Below, piece after piece: positions 33,711 through 44,619 of a stretch of 64,000 nt of DNA. Every line of letters starts with the position of its first letter. Within the stretch, counting starts at the first letter, position 1. This DNA is from Niebla homalea. Lineage: Eukaryota; Ascomycota; Lecanoromycetes; Lecanorales; Ramalinaceae. The DNA lies in assembly GCA_019925105.1 (NCBI GenBank), contig JAHGAU010000032.1:1-64000 (forward strand), written 5' to 3'. Under the pieces are notes generated by a model. The model did not search any database. It saw nothing but the letters and a program-made list of their open reading frames with translations, and was not told where the DNA came from. The translations under genes were made by a program, and so were the position numbers.

Positions 33711-34410
33711 TCATTGATTAATCCCTCTGGTAGGATCTGAGAGCCAGAATGTTTGAGCCCAAGATGCCGGACTTGAGCCCATGAAACTTGCATCGTACGC
33801 AGTTGAGCAGGCACTCGGATTCTGGCCTATCCTTGCTTGCCAAGCAACTATGATGCGTGAAAGCTCTTCACCGCTCTGCCTCGTTGGCCCAATCAGACTG
33901 AATTCTGCAGGGAGACGTTTCTCCGACGGCAAACAATCGGCTACGTACTTACCGGTGCAATCCTCGTTAGACCCGTAAGCCGCCGTCATTTTTAGTATCA
34001 GCAAATCAAGTTCCATAATGTTCATCAGCGCGTCAATCCCAAAGCACCATTCTTATCACCATCTCATATCTGATGCGGAAACAGTGGTCGCTGTATCGGT
34101 TCATCGCATGCAAGGTCCGCTCTTTGCTTTCACATGCTACAGACACTTGGAATGATGCAAAGGATGCAACGGCTCTCCGAAACGTGAATATTTGCCTGGC
34201 AGAAATTGACGGTGCTGAGCTTCAGCTTCGCCTTCCGGATCTGCAGGGCCGATGGCATACCGTTGAATCTGCATCTGAATAATCTGTGCAAACCGAAGAC
34301 GGCATTAGAGCCTTGAAGACGCCAGAGGCAGTCTTCCACATGGCGATCCCTGAGCCCGCGATTTGATTCGTGGATTCCTTTAGTTAATAGTGGACTTTCC
34401 AACGGCACTT
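33711..34410 (-). pseudogene. Probable relic of the F-box-like family
   Basis: Minus-strand frames give PLESPLLTKGIHESNRGLRD (34,345-34,408) and then, in another frame, LDLLILKMTAAYGSNED and GKYVAD (about 33,960-34,010). These resemble, in order, the LPWEGIDRPVKN and LDLLILDARSAYNYSGEFIG segments of the 38.2-kb copy. The match is short and frames differ, so this is a tentative assignment. Confidence 0.35.
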
Positions 34411-36235
34411 GCAGCAGATTCGTGCGTTGTAAGGAATATCTACGGGGACCTTAGCAAGCCGGAGAAGTTGTCCTTCAATCTCGTCGTGGACCTCTCCTCA
34501 TATGATGGCTCCAGTCCGATTTATCATGGTGATAGCTGCAAGAACTTCTGCAAGCATGTCGAAGCTTGAGGTATCACCGACAGTGTTTTTGTCGTGTGTT
34601 GATGCTTGCGCTACCTGCAATTTCTCGTGTCGGCAAACAATGACGTTGCCATAATGTCTGGGTAGCACAGATCGCGTACAAGCGTTCGCATTGTCGATTT
34701 GTTGACTATAATCACACCGCTCAACCATGGAGGAGGATCCAAAAGCTATTTCAGTATCAATAGCCGGAGCGTATCAGAACAATAACACGCCCTTCTGCGC
34801 CTCCATCATAACGACCTCTTGTCGCCTCAATCGCAGCTTCCACTTCTGCTGGCTTCTTGGAAAAGGTACGGTTGTCTTGGTGTTATAGAACAGCTTTGGT
34901 CAGTGATCCGACGACCTGCCTTATCAGCGGAAGTCTCTAGGCAAAGGAGAGATCGTTCCAGAAATCTTCAAAGTCTACGGGCATCCAACGCAGTTTGCTT
35001 GGATGATTAGAGTGTATTCAAGACCCTGTACAGGAATCTTCACACGCGTAGGAAGTGAGTGAGTTTGCAATGTGTGTGCATTGTGTATGATCTATCTGAA
35101 GATCTATGTAAGAAGACAAAAGGCCCTTGCGCGTAAACAACTATGTGTTCTGGGATCTACGGCCGTGTGATGATATCTACACTCATCATGAGGGCATCTT
35201 GTCATCGCCAGCATGACGGCTCCCACAATACTCCTTGCCCGCACTCCATGCCCGCAACACACCGACTGACAGGAGTTTATTGCTACGTCGGGGCCTCGAT
35301 CAAACCCTCCGATCAGGACAACGTCCTATAACATCGATTCACAAAGTCTAAAAGGCAGGGAAGGACCAAGATGCCTGCGAGGGGCATGCTCACAAATGAA
35401 GAACACAGGTTGGTAGACCAGGGAAAGCTTTCATCAGTGGGAAAGCAGCAAATGACTCTTTAATCGAGGTCTTTTCGAGAGCTTGATTGTCCGTTAGACG
35501 AGAAAGCACTCTGTCCTGTCAAGTTTAAGTAGGAGGGTGAAGCGATATTCACTGGATGATGAAGGAAGATGGACAAAGTAAATGGGGACAACTTTCTTCT
35601 GGACGCGCGAGGGCAGGTAGCTGCTTGGCATGTGATTGAGAGTATCTCGATATCGGCAGTGACTAGCTGTGATAGCGAACCTCAAGGCGGTTCAATCACC
35701 AAAGCAGATGGGACGCACATTGTGCTTTTTTCTTCGTCTTAAGGGTGCTTAGCCGTGGCGATTCCCATAGCCTACGCACCGTAGCTTTCAAGCTCATTGA
35801 TAAACTACACCCTTATTTGCCGAGTGGCTCGGTGCCTGAAAGACAGTCACGATTCCATTCTTCGCAGGGACCAAGTTGCCATTCGCGAACGTTCGCAAAA
35901 GTTGGTGCTGCCATGACGCCGGATTTTATCAAAGAAGATAGGGAGTATGTTCGGTTGGAAATATGACGAGTCGACTGTGTTATACGAGGCGGGAATCATT
36001 TCCTCGGAGCTACATTTTGTCCTCGGGTGTTGTACAAACATAATCTCTAAGTCATCGCGTGACCCAGGCACGGCAGCCAGCAGCCACAATCGAATACAAA
36101 TTTGAGCAATGAGGAAACGTCACAAGTCTGACACTGCGGGGCGAGATGACACTATTGGATCACCACAACTCTAAGCCTCCCAATATCGCATTGGACACCA
36201 TGAGGTATCTTATGGTGTTCTTGCGCTACTCGACG
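34411..36235. other. Intergenic, no gene recognised
   Basis: About 1.8 kb with short frames only. A minus-strand frame at 35,494-35,685 contains LPSRVQKKVVPIYF, faintly F-box-like, and may be another scrap of the local family. No RNA genes are seen. Confidence 0.4.
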
Positions 36236-36239
36236 TCTC

Positions 36240-36530
36240 TCAACAAGCTGTTTCACCTCCTTCTCGAAAGTCGTGTTTGCAGGTTATATCGCAAATTCCC
36301 GAGTTTTGGAGAAAGACGTCTGCTTCGTTTCGATTCTTCAGGCCGACGAAACTTCCGTGATAACTCGAGACAGCATTCAAATCAGGTATCAAGATCTCAG
36401 GACAAAGATGTTCAACGATCAAAATCTGAAACTCGTGAATCGCATGGTCGGCTCTGCTGAAATCGTCGACGTACATATGGAGAATGTTGATTTCTTGATA
36501 GCACAGACTTTTCATTCGGATAGTTGCTTT
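36240..36530 (-). pseudogene. C-terminal relic of the F-box-like family
   Basis: A 91-codon minus frame reads HAIHEFQILIVEHLCPEILI, then PDLNAVSSYHGSFVGLKNR. It aligns in order with AEILEAWVHELSVIYGLTLDLLILDARSAYNYSGEFIGLE-type text of the 38.2-kb copy (split here as EAWVHEL ... LILDARSAYNYSGEFIGLE) and with the end of the 495-aa protein (LVLDMREAYSLDGHYIAVE). Nothing of the N-terminal half is found upstream. Confidence 0.5.
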
Positions 36531-36842
36531 TAGCCAACATGGTCAAGTAATTACTACGGGATAGCCGATTCAAGTCTTGCGCATTCCAGCTGGGATGATT
36601 GAGGGATTGAGGCAACATTATCCGCCACTTACCTCTTGAGAGCCAATTGCCTTGCGGCGCGCGCTCAACCGCGAGACATACTAGCATCGAGATCGAGATT
36701 ATGCGAATCACCACAAACATCGCTATCCGAAGATTGATCAGACTGGGAATGTACCCTCATAAATCATTGATATATCTCCAAATCAGGGTGAACTTCGTCT
36801 GCAGGCCCCTACCCCAACCACCAACACTAGAAGTCAATAACA

Positions 36843-37799
36843 ATGTGCCTCCGCCTCCGCTCCCTGCTTCTGACCTACCTCCTCGCCACCCTGCCACCTC
36901 TCACCCACGCGCGACTGCCCCACCCTAAAGCCAACGACGTAATCATTGCCGGCAAGCATTTAGTATCGCGCTGCTCGGCCTCCATTCACAACAGCAAAGC
37001 CGCCCTCCTCAGCTCCCTCCTCCGGGAAATCGACGCCGACCTCCCCACCCTCCTCGTCGAAGCAAACACGGGCACCGACTCCGTCTACGGCTTCACCTCC
37101 CTCTTCACCTCCAATGACGCCATCGAGCCGGTCACGGCCACGTACCAGAAACTGTCCGATGGTGCCCCTGTCGTCCTTCCCGGTGGGGCGGGGGAGAAGA
37201 ATGTGACGTTTGTGTGCCTGGAGCCGGATGATCCTGTGACAGGTCGATTTTTGAGCTGGCTCACCGCGCAACAGCCCAATGGGGCGGCGTTCAATCAGTT
37301 TGGGGAGGAGAACATCTATCTCACGCCGGCTTTCTTTGCATTAATGAGGAGTCCGCAACCTTATCGGTGCCCACTGTGGAGGAGAGGCCGGATTGCGCTC
37401 AATGGGGATGATATTTTAGGTGGGTAAAAGGTCTTAATTTGAGTTTCCTGGTAAGGCCGGACAGTCGTGGTGGGTAAATACTTGCTTGACAACCTTGTAT
37501 ACTGATCAGGAAGTAAATGCAGGAACCACGCAGTATGGGATTCTGATTCATGAACTGGTTGACAAGTATCTGCACTTCAATGGGCTGGATCAACCGGAGC
37601 GGTACAATCTGAAGGATGTCACTGGAGATAGGTGGGATGAGGAAGGGAAGGTAGAAAATGCAGAGAATTATAACTTTTTCGCTTCCTGTAAGTCTGAAAC
37701 CGCGCCATCGACATCAGCAAAAGTATTGAGTGGTATTCCGACTAACTGAACCTGATAATGATAGCGTTGAAGGCTGGCTGTACGAGCTGGCCGAAGTGA
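36843..37799 (+). CDS. Secreted protein with HELVDKY motif (metalloprotease-like)
   Basis: Three exons fit cleanly: 36,843-37,419, 37,514-37,687 and 37,765-37,799, with introns of 94 and 77 nt (donors GTGGGT and GTAAGT, acceptors GGAAG and GATAG). The product is 261 aa. A signal peptide (MCLRLRSLLLTYLLATLPPL) is followed by a region with CSASIHNSKAALLSSLL, one glycosylation site (NVTF), then TQYGILIHELVDKYLHFNGL, NAENYNFFAS and a terminal AGCTSWPK. The HE-containing helix, the downstream acidic residues, the NYxxFA segment and a C-terminal Cys match the layout of secreted deuterolysin-like fungal proteins. The second zinc ligand of HExxH is Asp here (HELVD), so the activity is uncertain: it may be a specialised or inactive relative. 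The alternative acceptor GATCAG would not keep frame. No lesions. Confidence 0.72.
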
Positions 37800-38163
37800 T
37801 ATAATGGAAAGAATCAGCGGCTTGAACATGTGCAAGACAAGGTAGATGCTCAGTAGATGCTCACTTCAATTTGCTGTTGACGGTTTTTGATTAGTGCTGA
37901 CCATGGCTTTTAACCAGCAGAGCAAGCTGAGTTCAAACTCTAATGATCATGAGTCTTGGACCTATTGTGGTTCCAAGATAGATAATAGGGAAACTGTGAC
38001 CCTCTTCAATGCAATCTGAGCCAATTCCGAACGAATGCGGAGAGTCAAAGGTGAAAGCTCAAGAGGTTTTCGGACAAGGTCGCATACTCCATTATATCCA
38101 TTCCCTTCTCTCGTAGGATTCAAGGGGTCACCATGATGTCGGTGCGCTGCGCAAATTCTCAAG

Positions 38164-39479
38164 CTATTCTCCTTTCAAGGTATCATTGGGTACCTTGACC
38201 ACGATCGTCCCAAATTTATCATAGTGAATATTGACGGATCTCTTGACGACCTCTAAGCCAATGAATTCTCCGCTGTAGTTGTAAGCGCTCCTTGCATCCA
38301 GTATTAAGAGGTCAAGAGTAAGGCCGTAAATAACTGAAAGCTCATGCACCCAAGCCTCCAAGATCTCGGCGTTGGCTGCCTTGACGTCTTCAAGGTATCC
38401 GGCGGCAACATCAAACATGTTCTTGACGGGACGATCTATACCCTCCCAGGGTAGCCAGCGGACAGGATAATTTTCGTGCTTGGGATAATGGGTATCAAGT
38501 CAGGCGATACATCTCGGGCAAAGGCCGCTCCAATCCAGTGTCACAGCCAGCTGCTTCACCTCATAGCGTAGCTGTTGAGGAATTGAGATTGGAATCAGAT
38601 CACCACAGTCTTTCCGAGGGTAACGGGGAGACGTCGTCCATAGCCTTGATGCAAGCCAAGTTTTCTTTCTTTGGTGATAAGATTGGCGATCGAAAGCCAG
38701 CAAGACATGTGGATATAGCTTACCCGTCTCAAGACTTATCTGACGGGGTCCTAGGGTCATGTCAAGAATATTTCTTTGGCCTGGTGATATAATTCCTGGG
38801 GAAGCGATTGAAGAAGTCGTCCTAGTCTGTCCTCTGAAGCGTTAACGTCATCGGTACCGATAGATTCACAGGTTGGATCCTTGTCTGCTAAGTCGGACGG
38901 TAGTCCTATATGGGATCTACCATCTTGTAAACATACCGACTGTCTGTGTGTAGCGTCCAATTCAAAATTGCAGGCCATGTCATCCTTAGATTGGCCGCAA
39001 TTGGTGCGACTTTGGCGTGTGCAGTCTGATTGACCATCCCACCTGCAGAAGAGTTCTTCGTACACGGGGAGATCATCATCCTGACAAATCGCATCATAGG
39101 TGTCTTCCAGCTTTGCAGGTCGACAGCCAGAGAAATCCATTGTGAATATGTCAAATAAATCCCGGGCATGGAGTTTATCATACACATTCTAAATAAGGAC
39201 TTTGCCAATGCGGCCATCTAGGGATGCCAGCACAAGAGCTATTCCTTGCTTATTCTGTTCGAAAGTCCGTGTTGACGGTCGGCGTTTGTGTGACCAGTCC
39301 ATCAGCATGACGCGGTAGCTCACTGACTTTCTGAACCAGAAGTCCTCGAAGGTGAGTGCAGGCATAAGGCAACGCTCAGTAACGTCTCGCCCAAGACCTA
39401 TTAACCTGGTCAGCATGCTGCTTGTCAAAAAGGCCATATGGGTGCCTACCGTATTTACCCAACTCTCCATGGTCATCAT
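38164..39479 (-). pseudogene. Broken paralogue of the F-box-like family
   Basis: Pieces in family order on the minus strand: GLGRDVTERCLMPALTFEDF (39,189-39,479), YDKLHARDLFDIF with a long acidic stretch (38,757-39,185), LLQSLPQELYHQAKEIFL as the F-box-like LPxEL segment, then after a frame change near 38,757 LYPHVLLAFDRQSYHQ and KQLAVTLDWSGLCPRC (38,500-38,750), and finally LDLLILDARSAYNYSGEFIG (38,164-38,418). Stops and frame changes separate the pieces, and no splice sites fit all of them. The family equivalents in the 495-aa protein occur in the same order. This is therefore a nearly full-length but dead copy. Confidence 0.6.
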
Positions 39480-40970
39480 GACATCTTGTCACACCAGTGG
39501 ATCGCCCTTCATAGTCCTCAGCATTCTCTGCTTGAGACTGCTGTAGCGTAGCACTGCCCATCTAAGCACCGCAAGGCATACTTCGTCACGTTCGCTCCTG
39601 TCTCCTTCTAGAGCCCAGGCAACTGGTATTGACGTGATCCGCATGGCCATTGGCAGATCCGCAATCCTTGAGGATGATCGCTGGTAGTTTGGTGGTAATC
39701 TGGTGGGGACTACGGATTACCTAGGTATGAGACGTCATGGCAAGAGCCCCCGAAACCCCTTTTACCGATGAGTTCTTTCGGAGCAAGGTTATGAGCATTT
39801 CCAAGCCCTTGTCTTATTCGTTCGACAGCCTACATCAAGTCGATGTGCTGTATGTGGCCTCCAGCCATCACGAGCCGCCATCGATCTCAATGGATGCCAA
39901 CTTACCTGCTTTTGGATTGCACGCAATGGGCCAAATCAGACCTCAAGCTTCTGTGACCCTCCCTCAGTTTCCTTTTTCACCCCGAGTGCGACATAGTGTG
40001 ATTCAAACATCTCGAACCCGGATCCTACGAGCATAGGGTCACTTCACTAAGGGTGTGAGAGGGTGGAAATATCACCAGCCCTCGTGAAATGGCGTGATTT
40101 CGCCGTTTGAAGAGATTCCATTCCCGAATCGACCGAGGAACATCGCTACATACACCATTGCCAATGTCAAGATGCGACTGTTCCTCAGTGTTGGCTTACT
40201 CAATAACGCCAACAAGCAGGTTGGGACATAGTTGGCAATCAGGATGGTAACCTGCAGACGGCTCGTTCGGGCATGTGGTACAACCTGTAAATCCATGGTA
40301 GGCCATGTACATCTTGACGAAAGATATCAGGATAGGCAAAAGAGATATGTTGGAAACGCTTGGGTACAAAGGACTCGCCCTTGAGGCAGACCAATCCAAC
40401 ATGAGGCGTCATCTCCAGGCTGAAACCAGTGATGGAAGATATAGTTGGCCCAAAGGGCAGTCGTCATGGCCAGCGCAGAGAGGGTCGAAGGCATCATTAT
40501 TCATGATTTGTGTGAGATTATCTTGAAACGTGGTAATAACACGTGTATGACAACAAGCGAGATTCAAGTGGCTCTGAAGCCGTTTCCGGACTGCTCCAGA
40601 CTATTTTGGTGGTGTTGGCCGTGGTGGTGTTTCAGATTCGGTTGGATTTTTGATTCACTTGATCCAGCACTACCTGAGCTCCGAATCGGCTTTCAGACTC
40701 TTCAACGGAACAAGCAATCAAGAATACACTCTCTTCACTTTGAAAGGTCGTACTCGGGCTTCATGGTTCTGGCAATTGAGTGGACAGATTTCCGTTCAAG
40801 CGGTCCTGTACAGTATTGACGACGAGATCTGCTGTGCAGGTCCTCCTTGTGCATCGCAATACAACCATTCACAGCCTGTTGCTACAGGGCTCCTCCAAAC
40901 TGCAAGTGGATCACACCACCAAGAAGCTGCTCATCTGCACTGTCCCTAGCTGTGATCTAGAAGAGCGAGC
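39480..40970. other. Intergenic; possible lost exons of the b561 gene
   Basis: Short frames only. A plus-strand stretch at 40,650-40,970 (LFNGTSNQEYTLFTLKGR; frame changes follow) could be debris of an N-terminal domain of the cytochrome b561-type gene that follows, but I cannot show it. A minus-strand frame at 40,196-40,402 has a CTTCPN...CQLCPN Cys pair pattern and no known family. Confidence 0.4.
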
Positions 40971-40976
40971 TGGCCT

Positions 40977-41651
40977 ATGCTCATGAGTGATAATGCAGGG
41001 AATGCAGAAGCCACAGCGGCAGCACATGGCATCATCATGGGCCTGGCATTCCTGGTAGCATTACCCGCAGGCGCACTGCTGATACGGTCAATTCAGAGCG
41101 AGAGAATGACTAAGGTCCATGCTGGGTTTCAGCTATCCACACACATAATCTGCCTAGCTGGACTAGGTCTTGGTATCTACATGGCGAGGCAAGAGAACAA
41201 GGTGAGTAATCGCATTTAGCTCTTTCTCCCAGATGCTTACAATATGGTCGACTAATGATGGCTTCCTGAATAGCTCTCCAACCCCCACGCCGTCTTCGGG
41301 CTCATAATCATCCTCGTCTTCCTCCCTGCGCAAGCGACACTCGGCTACATCCACCACCGATATTGTAAGAACAAGAAGAAGATGTCGGGGTGGACAAACG
41401 CGCACATACAGTACGGCCGCATCACCATCACCTCAGGTCTCATCAACGCCTTCCTTGGGCTGCGACTTTCCGGACAGCCTGTAGGAATCCAGGTCACTTA
41501 CGCGATCGTGGCATTGTTCGTATGGTGTGCCTGGATCATTGCGGTTATCCTACGGGCTCGAGATGATGGCAGCAGACGCAAGCCTACGAGTCCACGGTGG
41601 CCTCTTTCGGGGAAGGCGTTTGGGAGGCCAGGATCACACGTTCCAGCCTGA
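40977..41651 (+). CDS. Cytochrome b561 / ferric reductase-like membrane protein
   Basis: Two exons, 40,977-41,201 and 41,274-41,651, flank a 72-nt intron (GTGAGT...TGAATAG, phase 0), giving 200 aa. Five hydrophobic helices are visible. The four haem-ligand His positions of the b561 core can be placed: ATAAAHGIIMG, MTKVHAGFQLSTH, NPHAVFGLII and NAHIQYGRITI. The RxxYxxxH-like GYIHHRY loop is also present. Such proteins shuttle electrons from ascorbate or NADH-reduced haem across membranes and often reduce ferric iron. Fungal members usually carry an N-terminal DOMON domain, which is absent from this model because an in-frame TGA precedes the start. The gene may thus be truncated, or upstream exons may be missing (see 39.5-41 kb). 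Confidence 0.75.
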
Positions 41652-42062
41652 TAATATCAATAATGGGGGGCTGTGGGTGACCCAACCGACGTGAGTAGTT
41701 ACACGCTGCACAGCCTGACGCTTTGAAAGGACACGTAATGACAATAGTCTTTAAACACAGAGGCTCGCCCAATTGTGTTTATGCTATAGGACCTTCGTAA
41801 TTGCTCACAGATGAAGTTGTTTCAAACTCCCTTAGGCTTCAGATGCACATGCAAGCTATTTCTGGGCTCCGAGGCCCCTGTCTTCTGGGCGGGCCAAGGC
41901 CTAGACCTGTCCGGGGGCAGACGTGGGGGCACCTCCATTCACATTCAACCCTGCTTTGTCACGTATGATTCAGATTGATGCATTCATGTCTCTCTTGAAT
42001 GTCTCGTTTCTAGAGTGCATCGTCTTCTTCTTCCAAATACATCCTCCATGAGCATTGACTGA
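41652..42062. other. Intergenic / promoter of the SDR
   Basis: No gene seen. GC-rich word GGCCCCTGTCTTCTGGGCGG near 41,871. Likely the promoter region of the plus-strand SDR downstream. Confidence 0.4.
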
Positions 42063-43239
42063 ATGCTCCGCACCCTCCTCCCTAGACACACCGCCCGCAT
42101 CGTACCCAGAGCGCTTTCAATTGCACCATCCAAACGCTACTCCTCCACCATGCCATCCCGTTACTCCTCGGCCCATGAAGACACCAATGGCCCCGGCGAT
42201 GCTCGTCCAACCGCCCTCCAGATCGTCAAAGATGAGGGTCTCGAAGGCAAGCTTACTGACAAGACTGTCCTCATCACAGGATGTTCCTCTGGCATTGGAA
42301 TTGAGACCGCTCGCGCCATGGCGGCCACAGGCGCACGCGTCTTTGCTGGCGTGCGGAATGTAACCAAGGGAGAAGATGCACTGGGGGACATACTGGAGAC
42401 GGGGCGGGTGGAGCTGTTGAAGATGGATCTGAATTCGCTGGAGAGTGTGAGGCAGGCGGCGGAGGAGTTCAAGGGAAAGAGTGAAGGGTTGAATATCTTG
42501 ATAAACAATGCTGGTATACAACTCTTCTCTTAAGCTCCTCGCTTCATTGTCCCACACCTCCAGAGCCGATTGGGCGGAGCAAACACTGACATCGATATCG
42601 TTAGGCATCATGGCAACCCCCCAAGGCACCACCACCGACGGTTTCGAGTCCCAACTGGGCACCAACCACCTCTCCCACTTCCTCCTCTTCCAGCTCCTCA
42701 AACCGCTCCTCCTCTCTTCCGCCACCCCAGACTCCAGCTCCCGGGTGATCTGCCTCTCCTCCTCCGGCCACCGCACCCATGGCATCCTCTTCGACGACTA
42801 CAACTTCTCCTCCACGCCCTACAACCCCTGGGTCGCGTACGGGCAATCCAAGACGGCGAACATCTACATGGCAAACGAGATCGATCGCCGCTATGGCGCG
42901 AAGGGTATACATGCGATGAGCGTGATGCCCGGTGGGATCATGTCGGGGTTGCAAGCGCATGTGGATCCAGGGATGAAAGCCATGTTCAAGAGGCCGGAGA
43001 TTGTCAAGATTATGAAAAGTCCCGAGCAAGGTGCCGCTACGAGTGTGTATGCGGCGGTGGGCAAAGAATGGGAGGGGAGGGGCAGGCTATATTTGGAGGA
43101 TTGCGAGGAGCAGGGGGTGGTGGATAGGAGTAAAGGGGCGAGCGCGCCGGGTTTTGCGGACTGGGCGTTTGATGAGGAGGGAGCGAAGAGGTTGTGGAGA
43201 GATAGTTGCAAGATGGTGGGAGTCGAGGATGATGCCTGA
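42063..43239 (+). CDS. Short-chain dehydrogenase/reductase, two exons
   Basis: Exons 42,063-42,513 and 42,605-43,239 are separated by a 91-nt intron (GTATAC...CGTTAG, phase 1), giving 361 aa. The first 30 residues are basic and Ser-rich (MLRTLLPRHTARIVPRALS), compatible with mitochondrial import. The SDR core is complete: LITGCSSGIGIE (cofactor motif), KMDLNSLESV, LINNAG bridged exactly by the splice, CLSSSGHRTHG with the catalytic Ser, and YGQSK with the YxxxK pair, then MPGGIMSGL. It resembles retinol dehydrogenase/WW-oxidoreductase-like SDRs. The substrate is unknown. It shares the presequence-plus-SDR layout with the 24.1-kb gene, but the two are not close duplicates (different motif spelling and intron content). 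The exact rescue of the NNAG motif by splicing makes the model secure. Confidence 0.9.
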
Positions 43240-43599
43240 AGATCTCCTGGGGAGATCATCTATGTCCCCTAGGTCTGTCACGCTGGGATAGCAGCACGCA
43301 GAGACCTGCATACACGTACGTCAACGTTTGGCCATGTTCTCCGGGTGTCAATGCGGCAGCCTTGACAGGGGAAGTGCTTGTTGCAGCACTCGAGTGAGTA
43401 AAGCAGGGAGGCTCGTGCTTACGGTGATACTCGGGCAAGACTCTTGCGCTCTTGCTCTTACATGCATTATGCATGACCCCCACTTCGTCAATCTCAGCAT
43501 CCTCATTTCGCCAACATGAAACTGTGTCCTCAATTCCACTCCATCCTTCCCGTCTATCCGAATCCCACGATACCTCCATCTGCGCGATCCAATCACAAC

Positions 43600-43989
43600 A
43601 TGCATCTCCCAGCTCTCCCTTTCCTGCTCGTCACCTTCCGCTTGCTCTTACCCTCTTTGGTCACAGCTCTCGACTCAGAAAACCTCCAACACGGCGATCG
43701 TATCCCCGGCGCCAACCCGGACGACCCGGAAGAGCTGGTCATCGATGTCTCGAAGATGGGGGGTGGCTTCCCTGGGTTTGAAATCTTGGAGGAGCCGGTG
43801 GATGGTGAGGGGGCGGGAACGGTGAAGGGACAGAAGATGCAGGTTAAACAGGGAGGAGGGAAGGGTGGGAAGGAGAAGGGTAAGGTGAAGAAGAAGGATG
43901 GACAGGGAGTGGGAAAAGAGGTGCGTTTGGACTACCTTGTGGCTCCTGCTCTGCTTTCTGCGTGGCGGAGCGCGATGCAAAAGACATGA
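43600..43989 (+). CDS. Small secreted Lys/Gly-rich protein (tentative)
   Basis: From the Met at 43,600, a signal peptide (MHLPALPFLLVTFRLLLPSL, cleavage near VTALD) precedes an acidic segment HGDRIPGANPDDPEELVIDV, a Gly/Phe motif (GGGFPGFE), and a Lys/Gly-rich tail (KGGKEKGKVKKKDGQG). A possible donor GTGCGT at 43,921, directly after GKE, would remove the last residues if spliced, so the C-terminus is uncertain. The frame is open 28 codons upstream, but those residues spoil the signal peptide. No Cys and no recognised family. Composition alone makes this tentative. Confidence 0.5.
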   Translation: MHLPALPFLLVTFRLLLPSLVTALDSENLQHGDRIPGANPDDPEELVIDVSKMGGGFPGFEILEEPVDGEGAGTVKGQKMQVKQGGGKGGKEKGKVKKKDGQGVGKEVRLDYLVAPALLSAWRSAMQKT

Positions 43990-44615
43990 TGGAATGCTGA
44001 TACGATAAACCGCGTGATTGCAGAAGGACTGGCGAAACGACCTATGACATACAAAAGCCTTCTGCGATGCGGACCACATACGAAAAAGTACTTTGTTGGT
44101 GTGAAATAAATCGTCTTCACTTGTATGCCTTTTGACAAGATAGCAAGACTCGCAATGCCAGCATATCTTGCCTATGGCTCTTCTGCCTTCATACATGAGG
44201 TGCCTCGCGAGGTCCATTTCTATCATCAGGTATCTCACAGTCAATCAGGTCGTAACCATTCACATTACGGTATCATGTCCCTCTCCCACAGGTATTATTC
44301 TACATCTAGTGTTCATACAAGCAAATACGATAACGATGACGACCCCATGAATCCCTCTTCACACTTTATATCATGCGTTCGCCTTGTTTCTCCGTGCCTT
44401 GTGTCCGTTCACCCTTTTACGATCTCAAAAATTTGGCATTCGTGACGTATAACAAACGTCTGCACCAAGGATCATCATGCTATCCTCGGACGGCTGCTGC
44501 AATGCTTGAAAGACAGAAAAAACCACGTATGAGCTGATTACCAAGCTTACGTCCCTCTGTTTAAGTGTCTTGCGTCTTGCCGTTCTCATAGAGCGAGGAA
44601 CATCCTAGCAGAATG
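43990..44615. other. Intergenic, no gene recognised
   Basis: Short frames on both strands with no motifs. Confidence 0.4.
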
Positions 44616-44619
44616 TGCG

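Noticed and set aside
42570..43127. 185-codon plus frame rich in Pro/His/Arg
   Set aside because: Overlaps the second exon of the SDR in another frame and shows the typical composition of a shadow frame.
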